A DNA stretch of 64,000 nucleotides, taken from NCBI RefSeq assembly GCF_002770595.1, contig NZ_CP022986.1, positions 1,054,001-1,118,000 on the forward strand, written 5' to 3'. The position numbers and the translations under genes were made by a program. This document shows, in pieces, positions 17,781 to 26,471 of the stretch. The DNA comes from Chryseobacterium camelliae. Lineage in GTDB: Bacteria > Bacteroidota > Bacteroidia > Flavobacteriales > Weeksellaceae. The notes under the pieces are model-generated. The model had not been told where the DNA came from, searched no databases, and was given only the letters and a program-made list of their open reading frames with translations. The stretch's first letter is position 1, and each line of letters opens with the position of its first letter.

Positions 17781-18171
17781 TTACATCCGTGATTACAGGT
17801 TTACCGTTTTACAAGCCCGGGGAAATTTCATTACGGTGATCTTGCACTGTTCCTATGAAAATTTATACCGCTCCAGAATACTTTCCTCACCCATTTAATC
17901 ACAATGGATATGGAACGGGGCAAAGCATTTTCGTCCAAAATAATGCAGCCTTCCTGATAGGATTTTCGGATCCCGTTTATTAACCAGTTCAGGAGAAAAG
18001 ATGAATCTCAGATGGTAAAACAGGATTTTCCATACTGCCGCAAAAATTAAATAATTTATCCAAAGCCAGTTGATGTATGAACTGCTATTTTTAAATAGTA
18101 ACCCACATCAGGTCGGTATCAATGTATCAGGTTTTTACAGTATGGAAATAAGCTGTATGGCAGAGATGATC
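17781..18171. other. Intergenic gap, nothing recognised
   Basis: About 390 nt without a gene, strong hairpin or promoter consensus that I can support. It separates convergent transcription units. Confidence 0.5.
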
Positions 18172-18837
18172 CTATTTATTTTTCTTCACCATTTTTGAAG
18201 CAGCTTCCTCCACTGTCATTTGCCTGTCCCAGATTACTTCTGATTGATAGGCTTTATTCAGCATCCCGATGTACTCCTCCATAGAGGGTAAGCCCATCTC
18301 CTTACGGCGGGCATCCAATCCTGCTTCATTATCTACCGGCCATACATAAACCTCTTTGCCTGTCTTAAGAGTCTGGGTACCGTACACCTGCTTCTTTCCG
18401 GTGAGCATCTGAACCCGGTCGCGGATGGTGGCCAGGTCACTTTTTGAAACGTTTCCCGCCTGGGCCTGTTTTTCAAGTACCGGCAGGTATTTCTGCATGA
18501 AAGTAAGGTCTGCATGGTCGATAACCAAAAACACGGTACTGCTCTCTTCCGCAGTCAATCCCTCCGGCCAGCCACACTGGTCCAGCAGCTGGCTGATGTA
18601 TAGCTGGTTCTTCTTGTCTGACGCTTTCATTTCCAGCGCCATCTGTTTAATTTTGGAAGCATCGCCGGACGGCATTTCTTTTTTGATCTTCGCACGTATC
18701 TGCTGATCGGCTTCATGGATGCCTTTCAGTTTCTCTTTCACTGATGCATTATCTTTACAATTGATTTCCTGGGCGGAAGCCGAAAAAGCCCCGGTCATGA
18801 TCAGCAGTGCAACAGCCGACTGAATTATTTTTGTCAT
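18172..18837 (-). CDS. Exported DUF6624-like protein
   Basis: This 221-residue protein starts with a clear signal peptide (MTKIIQSAVALLIMTGAFSASAQ). The remainder fits the DUF6624 pattern: an early helix with 'EADQQIRAKI', the D..N pair in SDKKNQLYISQLLDQCGWP, a 'VIDHADLTFMQKYLPVL' helix, and the DRVQMLTGKKQVYGTQ motif near residue 150, followed by 'PVDNEAGLDARRKEMGLPSMEEY'. Function is unknown. It is a single gene on the minus strand with 263 nt upstream before the divergent marC-like gene. Confidence 0.8.
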   Translation of the reverse strand: MTKIIQSAVALLIMTGAFSASAQEINCKDNASVKEKLKGIHEADQQIRAKIKKEMPSGDASKIKQMALEMKASDKKNQLYISQLLDQCGWPEGLTAEESSTVFLVIDHADLTFMQKYLPVLEKQAQAGNVSKSDLATIRDRVQMLTGKKQVYGTQTLKTGKEVYVWPVDNEAGLDARRKEMGLPSMEEYIGMLNKAYQSEVIWDRQMTVEEAASKMVKKNK

Positions 18838-19100
18838 AAAATTATATTAGAATAAGAATGGTTAAAAGTATTGAAATCCGTGCCTTAAATATATCCCTAT
18901 TTTTAAGTATTTTTTACAGCTACAGCAGATCCCGGTCATGTAGCATTTTTTGACACTTGATGATATTGACATTTCTTATCTATAGATAAATTCCTAAGAT
19001 CACCTGTACACTCCGTAAAATTTATAATGCATGTTATTTATTTTGCTGAATAGTTATATATTTAGATTATAAAATAGTTTTCATCTCATAATCCAGACAT

Positions 19101-19763
19101 ATGCCTGTACCGCTTCATTCTTTCCTGCATCTCCTGTTCATCGGGATCATAGCCCTTTTCCCGGTGGTTAATCCTATCGGTTCTGCCCTTATCATCAGCC
19201 CGTACCTGTCCAGGCTTTCGGAAAGCCGGAAGAAAAATGCAGTGCGGAAGATTACGATGTATGCCTTTTTTATCTGCATCATTTCTTTATTTGCGGGCCA
19301 CTGGATCCTGGAACTGTTCGGGATTTCAATTCCTGTCATCCAGGTGGCCGGCGGAATCCTGATCTGCAAGATGGGATGGGTTTCGCTTTCCTCTGACCAG
19401 CAGCAGGGCAGTGACCAGGAGAAGGAAGATACGGAAATCAGTACCGCTGATATCTCAGACCAGCTCTTCTATCCGCTTACGTTTCCTATCACTACAGGCG
19501 CTGGCACGATTTCCGTACTGTTTACCCTGAGTGCACACAGTGCCGACAAAAACTGGGAAACGTACCTGATCAACACCTCTGCCATCATCCTGGCCATCAT
19601 CATCATGTGTGCCCTGGTGTTTTTCTTTTACAGCCATACCAAAACCATCATACAGAAACTGGGAGCCAACGGCCAGAATATCGCCAACAGAATTTTTGCC
19701 TTCCTGATCTTCTGTGTTGGCCTGGAGATTGCCGTTACGGGCGTGAAAGCTATTTTCCACTGA
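19101..19763 (+). CDS. MarC family integral membrane protein
   Basis: This 220-residue protein has six predicted transmembrane helices and the MarC opening 'FIGIIALFPVVNPIGSALIISPYL', followed by 'IPVIQVAGGILICKMGW' and 'FYPLTFPITTGAGTISVLFTL', the two half-helical repeats of the family. A charged loop of about 25 residues separates the halves. MarC proteins were once linked to antibiotic resistance, but their substrate is not established. It is divergent from the DUF6624 gene and convergent with a glycosyltransferase operon. Confidence 0.9.
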   Translation: MPVPLHSFLHLLFIGIIALFPVVNPIGSALIISPYLSRLSESRKKNAVRKITMYAFFICIISLFAGHWILELFGISIPVIQVAGGILICKMGWVSLSSDQQQGSDQEKEDTEISTADISDQLFYPLTFPITTGAGTISVLFTLSAHSADKNWETYLINTSAIILAIIIMCALVFFFYSHTKTIIQKLGANGQNIANRIFAFLIFCVGLEIAVTGVKAIFH

Positions 19764-19856
19764 TATTCAGGCCTATAAAATACCATTGATACTCCATGTA
19801 ACCGGCAACAGGTTGATGATGATATCATCAGATACTGGACGCAATAGTTTTAAAAT

Positions 19857-21098
19857 TTACTTGAGCTGTAAAGATCCGATCAAATCCCTCCATTGCTGCG
19901 CAATTTTATCTTCACTGTAAGATTCCATGGACGTACGGGCATTGATCCCCATTTCCAGCCTTAACGTTTCACTGTTCATGAGCTCTTCCAGGCGTTGTAA
20001 CATTTCGTTTTCATCCCGGCAAAGAAAGCCCGTAACTTCGTCTTTGATCAGCTGGTTAACACCGGAACAGTCAATAAAGCCCAAAGAAGGCAACCCTGAA
20101 GCCATTGCTTCGGTTAAAGCCAATGGAAAGCCTTCATACCGGCTGGGAAAAATAAATATATCGGCATGGCTGAGCTCTTCCAGCGGACGGCTTGTAAATC
20201 CCCGCAAAAAAATCCTGTCATTAAGATTATAATCATCTATCCGCTGCTGCAGTGTATCATAGTCTGCACCGATCCCGAATAAATGCAGGTCCCATCGGTC
20301 GTATTTTGCCGATAGCCTGCTGAACAGGTCTATGGCGATGCTTTGCTTTTTACAGTCATCTACGAGGGAACCGATGTTAATGATCCGGCACCGCTCTTTT
20401 TTCTGCCGGTTTACCTGGCTCTCCGGGCTGATCGCAGGAACAGGATTAGGAATCACCACGGTTGTCCCGTGAAATGTCTCCGGCAGGAACGCCGTATAGC
20501 TTTCAAACAGGACCTGGATGACATCCAGTTTTTTAAAAGACTCTTTCAGCAGGGCCGTTTCAATTTGCTTTCTGGGCCATAATACATCGGTATAATCATA
20601 ATCCGGCCTGCCGTTAACAGAGTTTACGATTGGAACATCATATGTATTCTGGTAAGTGATTTCCAGCAGCGATCCAATAGACATGGTAATGATGACATCC
20701 GGATTCATCTCATCGATCCGGGATTTCCAGTATTTTGACCTGCATGAAAGGTTATAACGGTAAAGCCCGTCCGGCCCGCCCTTACTCTGAATCAAACGTT
20801 GATTCCGGAGCTTATTTCTTTTCTTTTCTATTTTACGGAGCACCCACCGGAAAGGGTTTTTACCTTTATAGTTGTACAGAGGGAATAAATGAACCTGACC
20901 AATATCCGGATTAAAAATATTGGTCACCGTTACCTTATCTTCGAGGGGATATACCGGTTTTCCCGAAATATCCTGGTGAGTGGCAATGGTAACCTGATGT
21001 CCAGCCAGTGACAGTGTATTAGCCAGAAAGCTGCATATTTTTTCTGTTCCTCCGGCTCCGTTGATGAAATGTTCATGCTGTACGAGTAAAATTTTCAT
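19857..21098 (-). CDS. Glycosyltransferase family 4 (GT-B fold)
   Basis: This 413-residue protein shows the N-terminal acceptor half (MKILLVQHEHFINGAGGTEKICSFLANTL, with the Gly-rich loop) and the C-terminal donor half with 'INIGSLVDDCKKQSIAIDLFSRL' and the E-x7-E region 'PSRYEGFPLALTEAMASGLPSLGF' near residues 320-343. These are typical GT4 retaining glycosyltransferases. It overlaps the preceding GT2 gene by 4 nt (ATGA), so the two are translationally coupled. The operon probably builds or decorates a surface glycan. Confidence 0.9.
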   Translation of the reverse strand: MKILLVQHEHFINGAGGTEKICSFLANTLSLAGHQVTIATHQDISGKPVYPLEDKVTVTNIFNPDIGQVHLFPLYNYKGKNPFRWVLRKIEKKRNKLRNQRLIQSKGGPDGLYRYNLSCRSKYWKSRIDEMNPDVIITMSIGSLLEITYQNTYDVPIVNSVNGRPDYDYTDVLWPRKQIETALLKESFKKLDVIQVLFESYTAFLPETFHGTTVVIPNPVPAISPESQVNRQKKERCRIINIGSLVDDCKKQSIAIDLFSRLSAKYDRWDLHLFGIGADYDTLQQRIDDYNLNDRIFLRGFTSRPLEELSHADIFIFPSRYEGFPLALTEAMASGLPSLGFIDCSGVNQLIKDEVTGFLCRDENEMLQRLEELMNSETLRLEMGINARTSMESYSEDKIAQQWRDLIGSLQLK

Positions 21099-22150
21099 CG
21101 CTCAAATTTTTCTCTCATTGTTTTTCTCATATTCGTCCTGAGGGCTTTTAACGGAATGCATTTAATAAGGAAGAAATAAAGCTTCTTTTTCATTTTCTCC
21201 TTCTTTACATAATCGTCATAATAGACCTGGAAACCTGAACTGTCTTCTATACTTACAAAATGTAAGAATGGCCTGCTGATATTCTTTTTCTGATCTTCGC
21301 TGATGTAAGGCATCAGTTCAGCTACATAAGATTTTATCATCTGGTGCAACTGGCTCTTTTGCTGATCCGTTAAATTCATAGCCAGATACCGCAACCCGAA
21401 CGGTTCGTGTTCCAGGAACAGAATCAGGTGCAGTGCGTGGGTATCCAATAAATCGTATTCCCTGTAGAAATTACGCAGAATGTTGATCCAGGCAGGAATC
21501 TGGCTCATAACGCTTCCGGTATTGCCGTTGATCATGCGGTGGTTTTGAGATTCATGCTGCCTGTAGAAATAAATCCCTTCAGGATTAGTCCCTACAGCTG
21601 ATGTAAGTGCAAGCAGCTGATGGGAAAACAGCCCGTCTTCGCAGGGCTGAATTTTCTCCGGAAACCGGATATCCGGATGTTTTTCCAGGAATTCCCGTTT
21701 CAGGAACTGCGCGCACGTGGGCAATGCCGCCAAACCGGCCCGGCGTTTACAATGGTAAGGCCCGACAATAAGGATATCGCTGTTTTGCTTTTCCGCAGCG
21801 TCAAAAGAGGTTTTCAGAAAATTTTCCTCAAGGCTGTCATCAGAATCGAGAAAGTAAACATATTTTCCCCTGGCACGGGACAATCCTGCATTTCTTGCAG
21901 CAGAAACCCCTGAATTATTCTGATGATAATAGGTAATTCTTTGATCAGAATCAACGTATCCACGGCATACAGAAGCACTGTTATCATTGCTCCCGTCATC
22001 AATCAGCAAAATCTCAAAATTGCGGAAACTTTGTTGCAGTACGCTTTCTATTGCTTCGGAAAGGAACTTACCTGTATTATAAATCGGAATGATTACCGAT
22101 ACGCCGATAGTGTTATTTTCAGACTGATCAGGATTCAATTCACCAAACAT
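21095..22150 (-). CDS. Glycosyltransferase family 2 (GT-A fold)
   Basis: This 351-residue protein starts with the GT2 signature VSVIIPIYNTGKFLSEAIESVLQQSF and has the nucleotide-binding 'LLIDDGSNDNS' and the metal-binding DSDD (FLDSDDSLEEN, near residue 105). The C-terminal 130 residues are variable and contain no TM helix. It overlaps the upstream lipoprotein gene by 16 nt and the GT4 gene by 4 nt, so all three are in one operon. GT2 enzymes of this kind usually transfer a sugar to an O-antigen, capsule or lipid-linked glycan. Confidence 0.9.
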   Translation of the reverse strand: MFGELNPDQSENNTIGVSVIIPIYNTGKFLSEAIESVLQQSFRNFEILLIDDGSNDNSASVCRGYVDSDQRITYYHQNNSGVSAARNAGLSRARGKYVYFLDSDDSLEENFLKTSFDAAEKQNSDILIVGPYHCKRRAGLAALPTCAQFLKREFLEKHPDIRFPEKIQPCEDGLFSHQLLALTSAVGTNPEGIYFYRQHESQNHRMINGNTGSVMSQIPAWINILRNFYREYDLLDTHALHLILFLEHEPFGLRYLAMNLTDQQKSQLHQMIKSYVAELMPYISEDQKKNISRPFLHFVSIEDSSGFQVYYDDYVKKEKMKKKLYFFLIKCIPLKALRTNMRKTMREKFER

Positions 22151-23397
22151 GCCTCTAACTTTAACTTATTCAATTGAAATGTCCGGTATTTGAAAACACC
22201 CGATTTCAATCCGACGATCGCCCCGAAGTCTATATTGTCATTATCGGTATGCATCGGGAATATGCAGGACCTGTAAGCATTATATTCCACTAACGGTTTA
22301 GGGAAAACCTTAAAGTTGTACCCGTCTTTTGAGACCGCAATATACAGGGATTCTGAAGTATATTTTTTCACTTCACCCACGGCAATGCATAAGAAATAAT
22401 AACCATCCACATAAGTTGCCTGGATATGCCATGGAGCATACTGAGCGTTGACATTCACCCAGGGTTTATTTACGAAATTAACCACTTTGCTTTGCTTGAA
22501 CGCTGAAAAGTTAAGTCCGTCACCGGATTTCCTGCTGATGACATAAGAAGGATCATTTCCCGGGAAATTCGGGCTTAGATTGTTCTCCACCTCATAGCTG
22601 ATGTAATTTTTACCGTTGAAAACGATACTGGGAGAAATGATATGGTTATTCTTCGGCGAAAAAGGGAAATTGCTGGTATATACTGCTTCCATGGGTGACC
22701 AGGTAACTCCGTCTGCCGAGGTCTGCCTCACAATGGTACGCTGTGCATCGGAGGTAAGCTTCATAAAATTGTTTTTGTTTTTAGCCCCTCTTTTTTTAAT
22801 GGCTGCCGCCTTGATAAAGCTTCCTCTGTAATACAGGGAGAATTTCCCGTTCTCATAGATCCAGTCCACATCAGACCAGAAGCCCTGTTTGGGTTCATTC
22901 TTCTTTTCTGCAAAGCTTTCCTTAAGCGAAGGTACCTTCTGCAAAGGTCCCGACTGCCCGTTAGGCCCGGCCCAGTTTAACCCGTCATTGGAAACAACAA
23001 TAGTGGGATTTTCATATCGTTTTGAAGAGTCGTTCGTTCCTACACTCCCAAAATAAGGCGTAAATACCATCCAGTATTTATAACCATGGAAACCGTTGGG
23101 AAAATACTGTACGTCAGGATGGCAATATCCGAAATTGGGGCTGTTGATATTTTTAATGAAAGCTGGATTGTTCTCTCCGGCATAATTTCCGTTAGCCATG
23201 GTGTTGATGCTCACCGTACCCAGGTCGGTAGAATAATTCAGCAGGCCGGAGTATTCCGATTCGTTCTTGATATTTGCCGGAACATTTTCCGCAAAGAAAT
23301 CTTCATTGTCTTTTGTACACGAATAACTGATCAGAGAGAGGGTTAATAGGAATAAAGAAGCCCCCAATCCGTATCCCCTCGATGTTGTAATACCCAT
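22135..23397 (-). CDS. Surface lipoprotein with a GH43/sialidase-like beta-propeller look
   Basis: This 420-residue protein has a lipoprotein signal (basic N-terminus, hydrophobic stretch, LISYSC with the Cys near residue 27). The rest is dominated by repeated beta-strand blocks of the type 'GLNWAGPNGQSG', 'GVTWSPMEAVY', 'GLNFSAFKQ' and 'GYNFKVFPK', that is, 'S.DG..W' blades as in five-bladed propellers of GH43-like or sialidase-like proteins. I cannot place catalytic residues, so a carbohydrate-binding or hydrolytic role is inferred. It is the first gene of an operon with two glycosyltransferases. Confidence 0.7.
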   Translation of the reverse strand: MGITTSRGYGLGASLFLLTLSLISYSCTKDNEDFFAENVPANIKNESEYSGLLNYSTDLGTVSINTMANGNYAGENNPAFIKNINSPNFGYCHPDVQYFPNGFHGYKYWMVFTPYFGSVGTNDSSKRYENPTIVVSNDGLNWAGPNGQSGPLQKVPSLKESFAEKKNEPKQGFWSDVDWIYENGKFSLYYRGSFIKAAAIKKRGAKNKNNFMKLTSDAQRTIVRQTSADGVTWSPMEAVYTSNFPFSPKNNHIISPSIVFNGKNYISYEVENNLSPNFPGNDPSYVISRKSGDGLNFSAFKQSKVVNFVNKPWVNVNAQYAPWHIQATYVDGYYFLCIAVGEVKKYTSESLYIAVSKDGYNFKVFPKPLVEYNAYRSCIFPMHTDNDNIDFGAIVGLKSGVFKYRTFQLNKLKLEACLVN

Positions 23398-23724
23398 TTA
23401 TAGCATTTGTTATGAATCTGCAAATTTATACGAATTATCCATACAATGCATTCAATTTAATGTTTATTATATTAAAAAATACTTAATTAAACGAATTATT
23501 ATGTATTGTATAAAAATTAAAGGAAAATATCAATGATGAATAATAAGGTACAGGCAATTGAATTCTTTAAGCACGGGATTTGTATTGATGTTACAGCAAT
23601 CATTAACCCTGCCTGATCCTGCCGGTAATAAGAATCACCTGAGGGATATCGCAAAAGAATAAATCAATAATATTTAGGTATACCGCAATCTGTTTCAGAC
23701 AGCTTTCGTTTAAAATATACATAT
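23398..23724. other. Intergenic gap between divergent genes
   Basis: This 327-nt AT-rich stretch must hold the promoters of the lipoprotein/glycosyltransferase operon (leftward) and the DUF202 gene (rightward). I found no unambiguous TAnnTTTG element and no strong hairpin. Confidence 0.4.
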
Positions 23725-24105
23725 ATGCAGGAAGACAATAAAAACAACATCAGTAACCACCTTGCTAATGAGAGGACATTCCTGGCCTGGGTCCGGACTG
23801 CCATAGCGATGATGGGCTTTGGATTTATCCTGGTGAAATTCTCCCTTTTCCTTAAACAGCTATCGCTTGTGGCTGGAGAAAACATCATTATTCACAGTCA
23901 GAAAGGCTATTCGGGGCTGACCGGTATCCTGTTGGTAGCAGCCGGTGTGCTGACACTTCTGATGTCGTATATAAATTATCAGAAAACCAAAAAACAGATC
24001 AGCAGGAATACGTATGAGGGGAACAGTACAATGCTGCTAACGTTAACGGTATCCCTTATTGCCTTAAGCGTTTTCCTGATCTATTACCTGGTTACCGGTA
24101 TCTGA
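23725..24105 (+). CDS. DUF202 / YidH family membrane protein
   Basis: This 126-residue protein carries the DUF202 opening 'LANERTFLAWVRTAIAMMGFGFILVKF' at residues 14-40 and has three hydrophobic helices (about 22-44, 67-90 and 107-125). Members are small inner-membrane proteins of unknown function. It stands alone; the next gene is convergent. Confidence 0.9.
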   Translation: MQEDNKNNISNHLANERTFLAWVRTAIAMMGFGFILVKFSLFLKQLSLVAGENIIIHSQKGYSGLTGILLVAAGVLTLLMSYINYQKTKKQISRNTYEGNSTMLLTLTVSLIALSVFLIYYLVTGI

Positions 24106-24167
24106 GAGCCGTTACCGGTTTACAAATCCAGTTAATCACCTGGCCAAATCAAAATCCTTTGATAGCT

Positions 24168-24695
24168 TTAACTTTTTCCCGGGACCTTAAGATTATCAAG
24201 CGCACTGTGTTCTTCATGGGCGCCATTCCTTTCAATCACACTGATTTCCCCATTCGGCTCGATGACTACGGCAAGGACATCCTCAATTTTTGCAAGGCCT
24301 TCCTTACGGATGACCGCGAAAATTTCGTTTTCGGTAATCGCTTCTTTTTTCATGCTGTCTTCAAGGTAACTTCCTTTTTAAAACAAAAGCCTTGGCGAAG
24401 CGTTAAGCACTTTGTCCATGGCGTCCGATTCCCGCGAAAGCCTTGCGAAAAGATATTGCAGGCCTATGATCAGCAGTAATACCACGACTCCTTCAGTAAA
24501 GGTAATCTGAGCCAGCATCATATAGGCCAGTACGGAACCCAATGCCACCGTAACGATAAAATCAAAGGCGTTGAATTTAGCCAGTGTCCGTTTGCCGGAA
24601 ATCCTGATCAGTATAAAGAGAGTAATAAAAGATATAACCGTCATCAGGGCCATATGCCATACATTAGCCCAGTTTTCAAAAAAAATATATCCCAT
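24168..24695 (-). pseudogene. DUF421 (YetF-like) membrane protein interrupted by an in-frame TAA
   Basis: The first 105 codons encode the DUF421 membrane domain with three helices and the motif 'RISGKRTLAKFNAFDFIVTVALGS'. They end at a TAA (24378-24380) after SPRLLF. The same frame then continues without further stops through KGSYLEDSMKKEAITENEIFAVIRKEG to a stop at 24168, which is the usual soluble DUF421 domain. The position after 'LLF' is normally an amino acid in 'LLFykG'-like sequences, so one base change has probably split a gene of about 175 codons. Sequencing error or readthrough are alternatives. Confidence 0.85.
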
Positions 24696-25016
24696 CTGTT
24701 GATTTTTACAGGATTAACAAAAAAGCCATTGATCTTAAAACCAGCCGATACCACGGAAGCGGCATGATCAGAAAATTATTCTGATTTTTAATGAAAAAGG
24801 CCGGCTGTTCACGCAGCTGGCCGTTAAAGGTCTGTGATCATTTCAAATCTAGTAAAAAGCCGGCAGAATCTATATGACTCCAATCACATCGGGAAACAGC
24901 CGTGACTTTTAAAACCTCCGATGATGGGAAGGCTGAAATAACAGATGATATCATTAATGTTTCTGTCTTTTCAAGCTGTTTTTAGCCTTCATAATAAATA
25001 GATCTGTCAATGATAT
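24696..25016. other. Intergenic gap with a weak hairpin
   Basis: The 321-nt gap holds an imperfect hairpin near 24797-24835 (GGCCGGCTG against CAGCTGGCC) without a T-run. It could terminate the leftward efflux operon only if read from another direction, so I do not call it. Nothing else is seen. Confidence 0.4.
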
Positions 25017-26471
25017 TTATTGCAACCTTCCTCCCAATGCTTTAAAAAGCAAAACATTATTCCGGGTATTTTCATGCCTGAACCTGAGCAGGTCAAGCTC
25101 AGCCTGGAGCTTACTTCTCTGGGCATTGATCAGTTCAAAGTAGTTTGCATAGCCGGTAATATACAGGTCATTGGATACTTCGATCCCTTTATCCAGGTGC
25201 TTCACCTCTTCCTCCTTCAGCTCCAGGACACGGTGGAAAATCCGGGTCTGCTTCAGGATCGACTGGAGTTCATTGAATGCTGTTGTCACGCTGTTCTGGT
25301 AGTTGAGGAATGCTATTTCCTGTTCGCTGTCTGCAATTTTGAATTCATATTCCAGCTGTCCTCTGTTGAACACAGGAACCATCAGCCCGCCCAGGAGCTG
25401 CCCCGCCAGTGAAGCAGGCCTGAACAGGGTGCCCGCAGAAAAAGCATTCAACCCGAATGTGGCACCGAGGTCAATTTTAGGATAGAATGCTGCCCTTGCC
25501 GCCTTTGCATCCGCATGCGAGGCCTGGAGGGAATAATAGTTTGAAATGACATCCGGCCGTGAGTGGATAACGGCATCTACATTAAGGTCCGAATTGAGTA
25601 TTCCGAAGTCAGTGGGTAAAAGCACATCGCTGCGTTCTACATCTCCGCCATACACCCCGGTGAGCGTTGCAATAGCCTGTTTCACTGTAACGATCTCCAC
25701 TTTAATATGTTCGATCTCGGCCAGCCAGTTGTTATTCTGGGCCCTGAACTGCTGTACTGCCAGTTCAGTTACCTTCCCTACTTCACGCTGTGCCTTAATG
25801 ATTTCAAATGCCCGCTTCTGGAGGTTATAGTTATCCTCATAGATCTTCAGCCTTTTATCCAGGGCAATAAGGTCGTAATACAGATTGGCAATATCGGTAA
25901 ACAGATCGGTCTGCAGGAGTTTAAGCCCTTCCTCCGATGCCAGGAATTTATTCAGGGCAGCTTCCTTCCTGTTCCTGAGTTTTCCCCAGGCATCAATCTC
26001 CCAGCTGCTTCTTGCTCCCAACCAGTAATTCGGAGTGAAAGTCGTGTTGATTTTCTGGTCTTCCGTAATGTTGGATGAAAGGTTGGTATCATAGTTCCCT
26101 ACCCCTTCCATGGTATATTTCCCGTAGCGGTCACCGGAAACGATTACACCTACATCCAGTGAGGGCAGCATTGCTGTTTTGGAACGCCTCAGCAGGCTGT
26201 TGGCCATGGCGACACGCTGCCGGGCGATCTGAAAGTCAGGATTGGCTTTTTTCACCTTTTCAAAAAGGGCCAGCAGCTTCGGATCCGTAAAATAGCTTTT
26301 AAGATCAATACCGGTAAAGTTCGTTCCACCGTTCAGGCTGTCTGCAATAACGGCTCTTTCAGGCAACGGCTTTGTTTCTTTTACCGCTGTTACTTTCGGT
26401 ACTGCACAGGATGCCAGCATTAATACTGCGGCACCATAGAGCAGAGATTTGAATTTATGATGTCGTTTCAT
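25017..26471 (-). CDS. TolC-family outer-membrane efflux lipoprotein (RND system 1)
   Basis: Starting at the ATG at 26471 the protein has about 484 residues and a lipoprotein signal (LMLASCAVPK). It shows two OEP repeats: 'NPDFQIARQRVAMANSLLRRSKTAMLPSLDV' and 'RPDVISNYYSLQASHADAKAARAAFYPKIDLGATFG', as in the NodT/OprM group. The start overlaps the RND pump gene by 17 nt; an ATG at 26489 is less likely because it adds residues before the signal. It is the last gene of a three-gene operon and supplies the outer-membrane channel. Confidence 0.92.
   Translation of the reverse strand: MKRHHKFKSLLYGAAVLMLASCAVPKVTAVKETKPLPERAVIADSLNGGTNFTGIDLKSYFTDPKLLALFEKVKKANPDFQIARQRVAMANSLLRRSKTAMLPSLDVGVIVSGDRYGKYTMEGVGNYDTNLSSNITEDQKINTTFTPNYWLGARSSWEIDAWGKLRNRKEAALNKFLASEEGLKLLQTDLFTDIANLYYDLIALDKRLKIYEDNYNLQKRAFEIIKAQREVGKVTELAVQQFRAQNNNWLAEIEHIKVEIVTVKQAIATLTGVYGGDVERSDVLLPTDFGILNSDLNVDAVIHSRPDVISNYYSLQASHADAKAARAAFYPKIDLGATFGLNAFSAGTLFRPASLAGQLLGGLMVPVFNRGQLEYEFKIADSEQEIAFLNYQNSVTTAFNELQSILKQTRIFHRVLELKEEEVKHLDKGIEVSNDLYITGYANYFELINAQRSKLQAELDLLRFRHENTRNNVLLFKALGGRLQ

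Noticed and set aside
24168..24695. Frameshift between the two DUF421 halves
   Set aside because: Counting codons shows both halves are in the same frame; the break is a single stop codon, not a shift.
24797..24835. Hairpin GGCCGGCTG / CAGCTGGCC as a terminator
   Set aside because: It is imperfect, lacks a T-run on either strand and no gene ends next to it.
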